23,041 nt of DNA from the NCBI GenBank assembly GCA_000310025.1, contig FN649742.1, positions 1,158,922 through 1,181,962 of the forward strand, given 5' to 3'. The translations under genes were made by a program, and so were the position numbers. The stretch comes from Ectocarpus siliculosus. Its lineage: Eukaryota > Sar > Phaeophyceae > Ectocarpales > Ectocarpaceae. Shown here in pieces: positions 1-11,802 of this stretch. Every line of letters starts with the position of its first letter. Within the stretch, counting starts at the first letter, position 1. The notes under the pieces were generated by a model. The model had not been told where the DNA came from. It did not search any database and saw only the letters and a program-made list of their open reading frames with translations.

Positions 1-270
1 GCCGGCGACGGCGGCAGGCCAAGGAGATTGAACGCTGACCCCGTCCCCACTTCCGGTGTTACCGGTTGGCTGCCGTCTCCCCCCAACGCGAGCAGACCTT
101 CCGAGAAGCCGTGGCGGGCGTTGACGGACGGGGGGCGCGGGCCGGAGGTCCCGCTGCCACGACGCTCTCCGCCGACGCTTGCTGTCGCAGCCGTGCTTGC
201 CAAGACGGTGCTGCTACCGCCGCTGCTGCCGTCGACACCAGCTCGATTTTGGTTCTGCATGGTCTGGTAA
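1..270 (-). CDS. Low-complexity coding exon at the left edge, probably the continuation of the helical-protein gene
   Basis: This stretch is open from 270 to the window edge on the minus strand. Its codons nearly always end in G or C, and the peptide is rich in Ser, Gly, Ala and Pro (for example AGVDGSSGGSSTVLASTAAT). That composition is unlike the neighbouring non-coding DNA. An acceptor (CAACAG/TTACC) at 271-273 follows a C-rich tract. Entering there with one base completes a codon left by the donor ATTAG/GTGCGT at 574-575, so the exon fits as the next exon of the upstream gene. Alternatively, the ATG at 258-260 starts a separate gene. I favour continuation because the residues before that Met (YQT) are also open. 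No domain is recognised. Confidence 0.5.
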
Positions 271-3200
271 CTGTTGTTGTTATGGTGACACGGGGCAGGG
301 GGGGGGGTTGTCGGGGGGCATGCTGTGAGGCGGAGGAGTGGCTTTGGTGACGTGGCAACGCGTAAAAATCGAGAGAGAAAAGAGCAGTTGTACCCAAAAC
401 CTCGAACGGACGACTGCCGAAGCAGCGGCAACATATATAGCAGCCTACTGTAGGCATGATAACTCTCTACTTGTAGCAGATCGACGGACCCGTCTCTTCC
501 CAAAGTGTGCCTTGCGATACAAAAAAAAATCAGCACAATCTCAACCACCCCTCAACCCGCATACAGGCACGCACCTAATCGCCACCTGGAAGGTGCGGCC
601 CACCACCCTACACACCCGGCAAGCAGCGTGGGCCAACGCCCAGTTGCAATGCGCCTCGCTCGCCCCCACCCCCGCCGGTCCATTGCCAGCCCCGCCGCCA
701 CTACCCTTCTCCTTCTTCCTCATCATCTTCTTCTTCTTCTTGTGGCCCAGGTCGGCGGGCGCTGCGGGGGGAAGCTCAGTAGGGGATCCCGGCCGGCTAG
801 CAGCGGTCGATCCATCGTGTGCGGCAGTGGCAGCCGCAGCGGCTGTAGCGGGGGCAGTGGCCTCCTCCACGCACACCTTGATGCGGTCTACTACTCTGCG
901 GAAGATGTCGGCATCTCGAGACTCTCGCTGGGCGTTCACGAGCAGCTCCCACGCCCTGTTATTTTCCGCGTTTGCCGGGAAGCAAACGCGCGCATGCGAG
1001 AGGGGGGCGATAAACTTAAACTGTCTAGAAGGCAGGTGTCGATTGCAGTGGACTGAAGAAGCCAAGCCCGAGGATTTTGACGCGGGTCAAGTACAGGTGA
1101 AGTAGTATGGTCCATCAACACGCCGTGCCTATTGACGTAGGAACACCCCGCACTCCTGGTCCGTGCGCACGTTGCCGGTTCCCGGTCTCGCAAACAAAAC
1201 AAAACGAAAACGAAAAAGTACACCCAACCCTTGCCGGCCGTACCCACACCTCGGGTGGTCAAGCAGGCACTGCATCGCCTCCAACGCCACGCGATGCCGC
1301 GCGTCCGACACCGAGCTAACCATGGTGCGGTACATGTCCAGCCTCATCGTGTCGTCGAGGGCCCCCGCGAATGCCAGGGCTTTGATAGCCCGGAGGTAGT
1401 ACACGCACGCCAGCGAGTCCGCCAGGTTGGGCTCCCCCCCCGCGGACGCGAGGCCGCCGGGGGCCTGAAGCATGCCTACCGTTGTCGGGACGAGCATAGC
1501 CTTGCTAAGGAGCGTCTGCAAAGACCCCCAACCAACATGCACGACGCCCACAAAACAAATGGGAGAAAGCGGTCGAGGGTGAGAGAGAGGCATGGTCACC
1601 AATAGCTAAGGGATTTTTTCGCGCGAGCCGTGCACGGGGGGTGCCGGCAAGGGGTAGAGGGGCTAGTTGTCACGTTGCTGTGCGGCATCTACCAAAAGCG
1701 CGTCCAATTGCGCTTCTCACCGAACGGCCGCTGGTTGCAGTAAGCACACGGTTGCTCCTTTTCTTTGTTCTTCAAAGATAAACGGTGCCCACCTGCCCCG
1801 CAAAACGTTTCCTCCGCCCTCACCTGAGACACCACATCCGGCGACTTCATGGCAAGGTCCGCGAGGATCGCAAACGCGTGTCGGGCGGCGAGGTGGTTCT
1901 CGCTGCAGCAGCCTAGCAACACCGGGGGAAGGATGCTCTGGTCGCGCGCCAGCGCCGGACATCGGCGAATTGCTGAAAATATGGCAGCCGAAACTTGCAG
2001 CGATTCCTCGAACGCCTCTTGCCTCTGTGGAACATACATCGGGGGGGAATGGGGTGGCAATTGTGGTACAGGGAGCGCACATAGGTTTTCCCAACGTTGA
2101 CGATGATATTGCGTGCGTAAAGGACCTCCATTATTCGCGACACTGGAGATTGTCACGTCTCCTCTGGGTTCATCAACAGATACTTCACACAGTAGTGTGG
2201 GTTCACTAGTTCTTACATGTTCAAGTATATTTTAAATTCTAACTTTGGGTTTGTAAATGGTGGCCTGGACTGCTGTATGCTGGTTGACATGGGAAATGTG
2301 TCGTACCGTACTAGCCAGAAATTCACGCGGGGGGCTGGGGGGGGGTGGGGGCGGGGCGGTAGACAACCGAAACCTACCCAATGGCACATACTCTGTATTT
2401 TGGAACAAATCATCAGAAGGTAGCGTACACTCTTCACACACACAATGAGCCCACAAATCCGTGCAATGAGCATTTACCACTAAGGCGGGTGTTCTCACGA
2501 ATGTTACACATACACGAGGTGATGCGATGCACAACGCGTAACCCAATACCACGCGAGATCTTTACCTGCCGGAGAGCGCGCCCCTTGGTCTTGCCTCCTC
2601 TCTCCGGCCTCTCCTGGGCCTGCAAGGATCTCAGCGGGGTGAGCGTCGTTTCCCTGAGCACCTCAACAGGGGACGGTTGACCGCCAACCCCGGACACAGA
2701 AGCCAGCTGGCAGAGCGTCGCCACGGTGTGGAAAGCCGGGATTTGTCGAACTGAGCTACGATGCTCGGACTCTTGTCTGCGATTGTTGTGTTTTGGTGAA
2801 CACATACCGCGGCGCGACACACAGGAGTTCCCAGGAAAGATGCCGAAGAAGGCAGCGGGAAGCGACGGTGGGCAGCGTGGGAGCGGGAACGTCAGCTCGT
2901 GGAAAACTTCGTGCGCGTCTCCAACGCTATTAAGAGTGGGATGCCGTTGGTATTTCCCCAACAGCGGCATATCATAAGAAAGAGTGTGTTTCGAACAACA
3001 CCCGCTGAAGTCGTGCTTGTTCACCAAGATGCCTCACAACTTCTTACCTGAAGCACTCGATAGCGTCTATGATCTGCCGTGGAGATATCCCGCGGCCCTC
3101 CCAGTGCGACCCCAACACCCGCCCCTCCGTGTCCCCCTGGACAGTAACCATCCCTCGCACGAAGAAGTGCACCAGGCGCACCGCCTTGCCATCCCAGTCC

Positions 3201-4327
3201 CCCTCCTACACCAAAGGGAGAGTTTGGGAACGCCGGTTTACTTTGGGGCGGTATGGGATGAGGGAAACATGTCTCGCCATGCTGTCGGAAACACATCAAC
3301 CGACGGTCAAGGTATATGAGCTGGTATTCTATGCATAAACACCCGGAACCGAGGCCCAATCAATCTAGGAAGAATGTATCAATGTGTAACTTGTGTGGAA
3401 CCGCTCATGCGTCGAGCGTGTTGCTTGTAAGGAGGGAGAGAGTGCAAGAGACGCCGCAACCTTAGAAGGTACCATATAGGCAGAGACAGCAGTGACACTA
3501 CCAGTATCACCATACTCTTTGGGAATGAAAGGGGTTGTAATGATGTGGGGCATGACGCACCTTGGCCGAGCGCAGGATGACCAGGAGAGCGCCGAAGAAC
3601 GCGCCGTCGCAGACGGTGTAATCTCCTATCCGAATGCATAGCTTTTGCAGATGTGGAGGTTGCGGTAAATACAGAGAGACAAGCAGCGGGACGCGGTCCA
3701 TGCGGGTAGAATGCTGTGCATGTTGTCGGCTTGCGCAGGCATGTCTCTTGGAAAGGGTCGGTCGGAATCGTCCCATTTCATTACTTGCTGTTCCGGTATC
3801 GGGTGTCCCACGAGCCGAGATGAGGTCGTCCAATCGTAGTACACCACATCATGGGCATTTCGGTCGGATATACCTGCTTCTTGCGGATTCGAGTGCGACC
3901 TATGCACAACCATCGACTGCATCCGAGGACAAGGTTCGCATCCAATCACACGCCGGATTCCAGGGCGTAAGGAGGCTACATGCCATCAACACATGTAAGT
4001 CTACGTGAACCTTCTACATGTAGTCGAGAATCTGTGCCTGGCTTCAGCTGCGTGTGTTGCCTCCTCACCTCTCGCAGTAAGGGAACAAGCCGCTTTTTTG
4101 GCATGGTGGCCCCTTTCGCCACAACCTCTGCCGCAACCGTCCAATACGCCCGCGGCTTGTTGACAAGCTCGTAACTATTAATATTGCATACACCAGGAAG
4201 GAGGCCGGGAGAGAGGAGGATCAGAAGCGCGGTGGCATCAAAAAGGCGGCGGTGTATCATGGACAATTAATTGCTGTCGTGTTTCCGACTAAGCGAGGAA
4301 CGCCGCATTCCTCTGCAACTCAGCCAT
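1..4327 (-). CDS. Multi-exon gene for an unrecognised alpha-helical (ARM/HEAT-like) protein, 3' end off the window
   Basis: Exons by hand on the minus strand: 4290-4327, 4069-4174, 3561-3641, 3048-3205, 2566-2776, 1824-2024, 1250-1515, 575-1024 and 1-270. Reading phase agrees at every junction, and the product is about 593 residues up to the window edge. The start is ATG at 4325-4327 (MAELQRNAAFLA). The donor after it (A/GTCGG) is weak, so exon 1 is the least certain. Amphipathic helices dominate, for example LAARHAFAILADLAMKSPD (exon 1824-2024), LACVYYLRAIKALAFAGALD (exon 1250-1515) and NRAWELLVNAQRESRDADIF (exon 575-1024). That pattern suggests an armadillo/HEAT-type solenoid, but I do not recognise the family. 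A lysine run, HKKKKKMMRKKEKG, near 690-735 could be a nuclear localisation signal. The sequence after it is Gly/Ser/Ala-rich and probably disordered. Strong donors are at 1823 (CAG/GTGAGG), 2565 and 3047. Stopping at 541 instead of splicing at 575 would give about 514 residues. Confidence 0.68.
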
Positions 4328-5880
4328 TGATGCACGCTACATTCCGGCAGAGCAGCAGTGTGAGCTTCAACCACCAAGTCGCTCACTTGAACAGAGTCAG
4401 TTGTCGAGGGAGAGGTATACTGCTATGTAGCTGCTGATATACAAGTCCATGAGAGCGGAATGTCCTAAGCACCCGCCCAACTCACCAGCTGCACCTCACT
4501 CCTCACAAACCAAACCACCATCCTTCACGGGCGATAAACACGAACTACACACATGTATCAGTCGTCGTGTGAGAACGGATGGCGACGATATGACCCCTTG
4601 CCGGTGTCGGTTCCTACCGAGTGAGCTCCTCTTACTCTACTCCTGTACTGGTGTGGGATGGCTACAGCAGCCTGAACAGAAGTCCTGCAGTTACTGCCGT
4701 TGTTGCGGGCCCCCAGGTTTGTTCTTGCCTGCCTATGGCGTAGCCTTGACTGTTGTCCTTCTCCCCGCCGCCAACGCCACCACCCAACCCTCCAAGCTTG
4801 CCCATCTTGACCGACCCCGCCGCGGTGCTCTCAGCATCATCGCCGGCATCGCTGCCCGTCCTGCTTCGCGTACCGACGCCTCGAAGGCTATGTTTCCAGC
4901 TGGATTTTCTGGAGAGCGACTGAGGGGAGTGCGGAGGCAAGTTCCTAGCTAGGACGGGAACGGGAGGCATCGTGACCAAGCGCAGCAGCGTGAAAGGCAC
5001 CCGTGCACAACGAATGCAGCCCACCAGGAGTACACAACCACACCACGGCGCACACTAACAGCAACGACGCCGTGGACACGGTGGTGCCATCGTGGTGCGC
5101 AGATTTCCTCCACGGGAGGTAGGGTTCTCAACGAAACAATGCGGCGTGTTTCCGTCTGCGGCTGCGGACTGGCGGCTGGCGGCTGCCTGCTGCCTGCTTC
5201 GCACACTTCAGCCTTTGCCTGAACCTTGTGTTTGCACACACACCTTCCTTCAAGGTGAGCCACTTGTCGTAGTCACCACTGCTCTGGCAGGCGGTAGAGC
5301 CATTACGCCGTATGGTTTGACTTCCTAGGCCGAGATCTTGAAGAGGGTGGTGCCAAAGAGCTGACCCGGCGTCCCTAGAGAGCGTCCTCGCTCCGCTGCG
5401 AAAGCAAGCGTCCATCAGCAACGCATGGTGTCGTTGATTGCGACGCAGTTGACACACTTGGCAGACGGTTGCCGGGTTGTCTTGTCGTGCTTTGACCTCT
5501 CTCCTGCGTGTTGCATAGCATTGTATCTGGCATGTGAAAGTTCTGCTGTGTATGGATCAGAGGGGGATGATGCTGCTGTCGGTCTGTCGGTGGCCACACG
5601 CAGAGCTCACCGCTGTTGCGTTCGACGGAAACCACGCCAGCGGGAGAGAACCGACCAATCTCGTCGAAATGAGACTGCATAGATCCAGTAGCTGTTGTCG
5701 ACCAGGGGTATCTGCAAGAGCGGAGCTTGCACTTCTGTTTCAAGCCTACGCCATCGTGTGTGGTTCGTGCACAGCAGTAATGTAGTACTGCACCCGTTAC
5801 GGGGGGGTGTTATCCTGTGTCATACACAGCGAAGCAACACCACCATCCCGATGGAACGAGCCACCTTGCCTTGCCGCGCA
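4328..5880. other. Intergenic region between divergent genes, no gene seen
   Basis: This is about 1.5 kb upstream of the minus-strand helical-protein gene and forms part of the 5' flank of RPS13. Short open frames occur on both strands. None has the sustained G/C third-position bias or paired splice sites seen in the real exons. A minus-strand Gly/Ser-rich stretch around 4750-4920 looks mildly coding, but I could not join it in phase to exon 4290-4327. Untranslated 5' exons or promoters of both genes probably lie here. No TATA element was identified with confidence. Confidence 0.4.
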
Positions 5881-5917
5881 CAGGGACCCACTCGGTCTAG
5901 GCTGAGTGGGTGCCCTG
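5881..5917. repeat. Imperfect inverted repeat (hairpin) upstream of RPS13
   Basis: The left arm CAGGGACCCACTC (5881-5893) is complementary to the right arm GAGTGGGTGCCCTG (5904-5917), with one bulged base. A 10-base loop, GGTCTAGGCT, separates them. The right arm ends 182 bases before the RPS13 start codon. It therefore lies in the promoter or 5' untranslated region. The role is unknown. Confidence 0.6.
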
Positions 5918-6099
5918 ATTAACCCCCCCTGAAGATGCCCCGTTTTTTTGTGTTGTTCGGCGTTGCTCGTGCTGCTCTTTTTTATGTCGTGTTCGCGAAC
6001 GGTCGGTGTTGTTGTGGACCAATCTGCTGGGTGTTTGCGCCATGCGTTTTTGCTGTGCTACCGCGGGGCAAACGACGAACTGCTACACGACCACTGTAG

Positions 6100-7769
6100 A
6101 TGGGGCGCATGCACAGCGGCGGGAAGGGTATCTCCAAGTCTTCTCTCCCCTACAAGAGGAGCCCGCCCTCGTGGCTCAAGATCTCCGCCCAGGAGGTCAC
6201 CGAGCACGTGTGCAAGCTGGCCAAGAAGGGTCTCACTCCTTCGCAGGTGAGGCGTGAAGCTGTACTGCGTGCATAAGGAAGAGACTCAGCGGCGGGGTAG
6301 TTTTTGTCGGAACACGAGCTGTAGTGCAGGGTTTGGGAAATATGTAATCGCCGACATATTACCTGTTCGAGACATGACCGCAGCAGATGAAGGGGATGTG
6401 TTGAAACTCTTTTTTTTTTTCACGTTTATTTTTTTCCGATAGTGGAGCGTACAACAATCATGGCAAATACACCAAGCCTGGTTGGAAGCAGAACGTGGCA
6501 CCGCATCGACGCCGTGCTTGTTGGTCGACAAACCCAACGTATACCATAGGGCAATTTTCCACGAAGTATTTGGCACAACAGTATTGAGCGGGAAGTAGTT
6601 CGACCCAAGCTCACATGGTTGGGTTGCCGCTCGCCCTGCAACATCTGCCTTCACCGTTGGCGAGGTAGACTTGTATGATCGTGTCCACACGAAAATTATG
6701 AGAGGCGCAATTTTCTTTTTTCTCTCGTCAGTCTGTCGTACCTAGTGATGGAAACTGACGCTGCGCAGCATTGTGTATTCTCACATTCCTCTTGCCTTGG
6801 ATGAAAGCTACTTTAACGTAGAGGTGCGAAGTACGTCATGACCTCAGGAGGGCATGTGGCGAGCCCTACACGCATCGTTTGGAACATAATTTCTCCAAGT
6901 TGACGGGTGATTTATGTCTTTCCCACCTCCCACCGAGGTGTCTGTTGTTTGTTTCTGTTTATACTGAACCTGGACTGGTGACATTCGCCTTCTGAACTCT
7001 ATTTTCCTTCCAGATCGGTGTGATCCTGCGTGACTCCAACGGTATCGCTCAGGTCCGCGCCATCACCGGCTCCAAGATCCTCCGCGTGCTCAAGGCCAAC
7101 GGTAAGCAAGAGGGCACCCACTCGAGTCGCAACACCTGCTTCTGGTCGAAAAATTGTGTTCACAGCCAGCAAGACTGTTTGTGGCGTGCAGACATGGCCT
7201 GATATAAATAGCACCATGTCAAAACCCTGGGGAAAACAGGCGCACATCCCCTGCATGCCCATCCACACGAGCGATTGTTTGGAGGATAACTTCGAACGCC
7301 ACGGTGGCCGCCCCGTCCATCCAATCCCTCTCCTATGTCGGGTATTTTTTTAGAAACAAGCAATGCCCCTTTTGAATGCCCCCCTCCCCCCCCCCTCGAT
7401 TGGGCATCGGTGATCGGTCCTGTGGGAACAGTGCTCTGTCCTCTCGAGGACGCGTGGTCAATGGTCTAGCCGCTAAGGCATGCAAAACATGAGAGTACGC
7501 CCACCCCCACCTAAACCAATTGTGTCCACTTTTGGTCGTCCTTGGCAGGCCTTGCCGCCGAGATCCCTGAGGACCTTTACATGCTCATCAAGAAGGCGGT
7601 GGCGGTGCGCAAGCACCTGGAGCGCAACCGCCGCGACAAGGACTCGAAGTTCCGCCTTATCCTCATCGAGTCTCGCATCCACCGCTTGGCTAGGTACTAC
7701 AGGACGAACCGCAAGCTGGCAGCCAACTGGAAGTACGAGTCCTCCAGCGCCAGCGCTCTGGTCGCCTAA
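6100..7769 (+). CDS. RPS13: 40S ribosomal protein S13 (uS15), three coding exons
   Basis: Exons 6100-6246, 7014-7101 and 7549-7769 join in phase to 151 residues plus TAA, the usual length of eukaryotic S13. The protein starts [20 protein letters not shown], with the conserved N-terminal extension of the eukaryotic protein. It continues through [18 protein letters not shown] and [20 protein letters not shown] to the strongly conserved [20 protein letters not shown] and [13 protein letters not shown], and ends [10 protein letters not shown] as in animals and plants. It belongs to the small ribosomal subunit, where uS15 binds the central domain of 18S rRNA near the bridge to the large subunit. 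Splice sites are canonical: CAG/GTGAGG to TTCCAG/ATC, and CG/GTAAGC to TTGGCAG/GC. Intron 1 is 767 bases and contains a T run near 6408-6420. Intron 2 is 447 bases with a C-rich stretch near 7380-7398. TGTAG directly precedes the ATG and could be an acceptor, so a 5'-UTR intron is possible. Confidence 0.98.
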
Positions 7770-9616
7770 GACAAGGGCCGTGCTCGATGATGATTGACCG
7801 CAACTCCGTCGTAGAAGCAGGCAGAAGCTCTCGTCGGAGATGATGCATGAGAAAAGCCGATGTTCCCTTTTGTGTTCCGATTCCCTCGCTTCAGATGTTG
7901 TTGACTTGGATTAAGATTTGGCGCTAACGCGTGAAGGGGGCAAACGGATTTTGGTTGCTCCATCTCTGGGAGAAACCTATGGTTTTCTTGTACGCGGCGA
8001 GACAGTGCGGCCTCGTGGTAACGGTAGTGGCGGTGCGAACGGCTCCCCGAGAAGGGAGGGAAAGGCGAAGCAAAAAATGAAGAATAAAGGAAAAAAATAT
8101 AGCAATCCTCGTGAGCGCAGTGGCGGCGGCGCCGGCGGCGCCTACGCGAATGTCAGCGACAGTGTTATTTGGTGCTCCCTGCCAATTGTGGCGTTGGCAT
8201 GGGTGGTGATACCCTGGTGCCCGAGTGGCCTTTGTACTCGGTCGACCGGGCGCAGTGGATTGAAACGACAGCTATCCATACCATCGGCTATGACGCTCCT
8301 ATTCCGTGAGCGTCACTGGTGGCCGTTACGTGCGCTGGTTCTAGCCATCAACACTATCCATCCACGTTCACGCGCACCCCGCTGTGGTTTTGGGACGTGT
8401 CTCGTACTTGTTGCTGTTTAGAGGCTTTTCTCTGTCGTTCGGAATCCGCTTGTAGCGACAGACGATTCGCTCTTGTCGGTCGTTCTTTAGCTTTTCAGGC
8501 AGGGTTGAGGGTGCGCTACACCCAGGGCACAGCGAACACCGACTCGTAGAGCATGGCCGTAGAGCTGGGCTGGACATGGCTGCCTTGAATAAGGACCGCG
8601 CACGACACATGCATCCCTCCCTCGTCATGGTACCCTTGTTTGCTGTGGAAAGCTCTGAAACACGCCGGTTGACTAGCCGAACGATCTCTGCGAGAAAAAA
8701 AACTATTTTTCACTCAAGTTTTTGCACGATGGGAGAAGTGTTCCGCCAATTGGCGGTATTTTCCCGACGATATTCTGCTTCTTTCTCCTTGTCTTTATAT
8801 TCTTTTTTTTTTTCAGTCTATGGCTACCTACTTCGCTAGAGCGTGTTGAGGCGAGCGGAGAGTTCTGAGGCTTGGTTGTGTTCGCATAAAAAAAACAAAA
8901 CATCTTTAACACTCCCGTCTCTCTCAGTACCTTGGTACGGTAACAAACAACTGAGCGCCTTCTACAGGTGGTGGTCTTCTCAAGTTGATCGCCTAGAGAG
9001 AGGCTATGCCACTGCAACCTTTCACCACGAGAACGCGGTTCGCTCTGTTCCATGTTCAAAAAGGGGGAAGACGCAGATTATTTCGCCCTCTCTTCCCTCC
9101 CGTCCGTCCGGCTCAATATTGTTCGAGGAGAGGAAAGCTAGACTGGGGTCCGTTCGCATACAAATGAGCAGAGCTCGTTCTGGGTGATCCCATCTAGGAG
9201 CATTTGGCTGCTGTGTTCGTGCGTAACCAGATGTATATTCGTACGTAGATCAGCAAGCAATACTCGGCAGTAGTAGGATTTCCTCGCCAGAAGTAGTTCA
9301 TACGCAGGGGCATGGGGGGGGGGAATAAAGTATTATTTTTTGTCCACTCGGTGCCGGTCGTGGACTGTTTCTTTTTCTGGCGGAACTTGAGTCACTCCTT
9401 GGCGCTAAAACGCTCTCGACAGGAGCCCGCGAGCGTGATAACGAAGTACACGCGCCTACACCCAACCACGATAATATCGGTTCGACGAGACCCCGACCGC
9501 GTGACCGCAGGCGTCACCTTGCTGACGGATCACCGTCTGCCGGGTTGGCTCATGGCGTGCGGTAGCCCAATCCACCCTCCACCGCCGCCGTCACGGTAAC
9601 CGCTCCTGTCGTCGCC
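7770..9616. other. RPS13 3' untranslated region and intergenic DNA, no gene seen
   Basis: This is sequence downstream of the RPS13 stop codon. It has scattered A/T homopolymers (8085-8100, 8695-8712, 8803-8815, 8887-8901) and a GC-rich patch at 8120-8143. The open frame near 7918-8421 on the plus strand begins without ATG and has no recognisable protein or splice support. The first part is probably the RPS13 3' UTR. I could not place a polyadenylation site. Confidence 0.4.
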
Positions 9617-10172
9617 GCTCCCATCAACTGTACCGCCGCTCCGTCCGCGAGTGCGTGTGTCCCGCCCGGCCGGCGCCGCGGGGAAATCATGATGGCTAGT
9701 GGTCCCCGCTCTCGCCGCCGATGCTGCTGCCGATGCTGCCGCTCCCGCCACGAGTGCCTGGGCACCGACCGTCTCCCCCGCCGCCGTCGCCGTCGCGGGG
9801 GCAACTCTGCTGCCGGTGGTCACCCCTCTCGCCGCCGAGATGCTACCGATGGTACCGCTCTAGCCGCGAGTGCCTGCACCCCGGCCGTCCCCCCCGCGGC
9901 GTCGCGGGGAAAACATGCCTGCCGATGGTCTCCGCTCTCGCCGCCGGTGCTGCTACCGTTGGTACCGCTCTAGCCGCGAGTGCCTGCACTCCGGCCGTCC
10001 CCCCGGCCAGCGTCGCGGGGAAAACATGCCTGCCGGTGGTCACTACTCTCGCCGGTGATGCTGCTACCGATGCTGCCGGTCCCTCCGCGAGTGCCTGCGC
10101 CCCCGCCGTCTCCCCCCCCGCTGCCGCGGGGCAAACTCTGCCACCGGGGGTCATCGCTCTCGCCCCCGGTGC
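9617..10172. repeat. G/C-rich tandem array of five units, about 108-116 bases each
   Basis: Successive units begin near 9617, 9725, 9841, 9951 and 10062, giving periods of about 108, 116, 110 and 111 bases. Shared landmarks are TGCTACCG or TGCTGCCG at the unit start, then CGCGAGTGCCTGCA, then GTCGCGGGGAAAACATGCCT, then GGTC..CTCTCGCC. The 9841 and 9951 units are nearly identical (GGTACCGCTCTAGCCGCGAG recurs at 9851 and 9961). The outer units are more diverged. A 111-base period equals 37 codons, so long Ala/Pro/Arg-rich open frames appear on both strands, but the 110- and 116-base units shift frame. I therefore call a minisatellite rather than a gene. Confidence 0.8.
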
Positions 10173-11802
10173 CGCAGAGCCCTTCCGGTGGAAGCCTGTC
10201 TCCAGGACCAACATGCTTCAGGCCCTGTCAGTCCATCGGGGAGAACTAACTCTGCTTGAGGCGCTTTTTCATGCGATTTCTTTCACGTTTACTTCTCTCT
10301 TTTTTCTATGTATCCTGTCATCATAGGTTTTCTTCGGATTTTGTTCTTTGGGCGTTGTCATCGTCGGCACCATAGTTTCAAGGGCTTCATTGCAGTCTGG
10401 ACGTCTTCATTATTTGTAGTTATTACATGTTCTTCTTGCTGTGTCTGGTGCTCGTAATAAGCAGTTGCGGCTTCCGGTAAAAAAAGCAAGGAGGGCTTCA
10501 GACAGGCAACAACGCCGACGAAACTCGTCGAGGAGTTGCACATCATCAATGCATACGAATTTTGGGCACAAAAAATGCCAGTCTGTTGTCGGAGCACGCC
10601 CAAACCGGTGTGGCGAAGAGTGCCCTATTTTTCTTCCTCTTCAGAAGGCGGCAGATCGTCAATCGGTGCTCTATAGAACTCGTTGTGGTCGAACAAGAGG
10701 CCATATTCGGTCGCCCGGAAGTTAGGCGGAAATCCAACTTGGACCCCTGCATCGCGTTGGCACAGCCCGATGTGTACTGTGGAGCCTATTTAATCTCTCC
10801 TGGGATGAAGGGAAGAAAGGTCGCGCTTCGCGCTTAACGGCTCATTAACCCAACAACTTGTTGAAAATACATATGAGATGGGGGGGCAGCAATTGGACCC
10901 AAAGGCAACCGAAACCGACATCAAACCGCCACCGAAATGGGAAGCACGGGAGGAATCTGCAAGCAGCTAGAACTCAAACGGCCACATAACAAGCACGACC
11001 AATCCACACGAACAAAGAGGAAAAACCTATCTTCAAGAATGCGGCATAGACTATACAAAGGCTATGTTTACTACAAGATCAAGGACGAGCAATCGAAGCT
11101 TTCCGCAAACGGAGCGAGCGGTGGTATAGGGAACATGAAGGCCGGCATTCACTGTAAAACAATGCGCCACAACAGAGTCTCACACACCTTCCAAGAGGCA
11201 AAAAAAACGGAATGGCAACGTGATGACTAACTGACGACGTTGTCACGTAGTACGTACGATGCGTTTTAAACTAAGACTCCCAAAACTCTTATCTTATGCT
11301 TTACATACATACAATCACTATGACACCACCAGTGTACAAGAAGAGCAACAAAACACCCCGAGAAGAAGTGGACTAACTACAGAAGTCAAGTTTTGTACGA
11401 CGCTGTAGATCGTGTAGGTGGGAGGTGTTGCGAACTGATGTCGGAATAAATAAACGAACGAGAGGGACCACGAGACTCCAAGAACAGAATAGCTAAATCT
11501 AGCAGAACTAAATCAACCCGCAACACCATACATTATCCCGGCGCGCATGTCCGCACTGCCTCCTAAACCCCACTCCCTCAGCCAACAGCCAGCCCCCCTA
11601 GCCACCCCCACCCAAACCCGAGACTACGTAGTTTCTTTTGCGGATGGGTACATGTATGATTTGCTTTCGCTTTCCTTAATGAATCTTCGGGTAGAATGCG
11701 AACAACGAACGAAGCAATTTCCTCTTGCCCGTTTGCCGGAAGTTGATTGGATACGTGCAGTGATTAGTCTAGGCAGTTTCTCCGCCTACCTACAGGGTTT
11801 GC
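10173..11802. other. Intergenic region, probably including the 3' UTR of the receptor gene
   Basis: No recognisable protein, RNA gene or repeat family was found. The segment 10850-11500 is relatively A-rich on the plus strand. It contains a 97-residue open frame (10937-11230) with no recognised motif. Another plus-strand frame (11547-11915) runs antisense into the predicted receptor tail. The right-hand part is likely the untranslated end of the minus-strand receptor gene. Confidence 0.35.

Noticed and set aside
338-1105. 255-codon plus-strand open frame
   Set aside because: It lies antisense to the predicted minus-strand exon 575-1024, whose splice sites and phase agree with neighbouring exons. 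The plus frame has no motif and no plausible start.
4662-5024. Minus-strand Gly/Ser-rich open frame as an upstream exon of the helical-protein gene
   Set aside because: No donor in the needed phase joins it to exon 4290-4327 or 4069-4174, and the composition is low complexity.
6247-7548. snoRNA (U14-type) inside RPS13 introns, as in vertebrates
   Set aside because: No convincing C box (RTGATGA) paired with a D box (CTGA) at proper spacing. The one TGATGG near 6747 has CTGA only a few bases later.
7918-8421. 167-codon plus-strand open frame after RPS13
   Set aside because: It has no ATG at its beginning, no family resemblance and weak third-position bias. It is most likely RPS13 3' UTR.
9721-10326. 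201-codon plus-strand open frame through the tandem array
   Set aside because: It is produced by a repeat with a period near a multiple of three. The opposite strand is equally open and unit lengths shift the frame.
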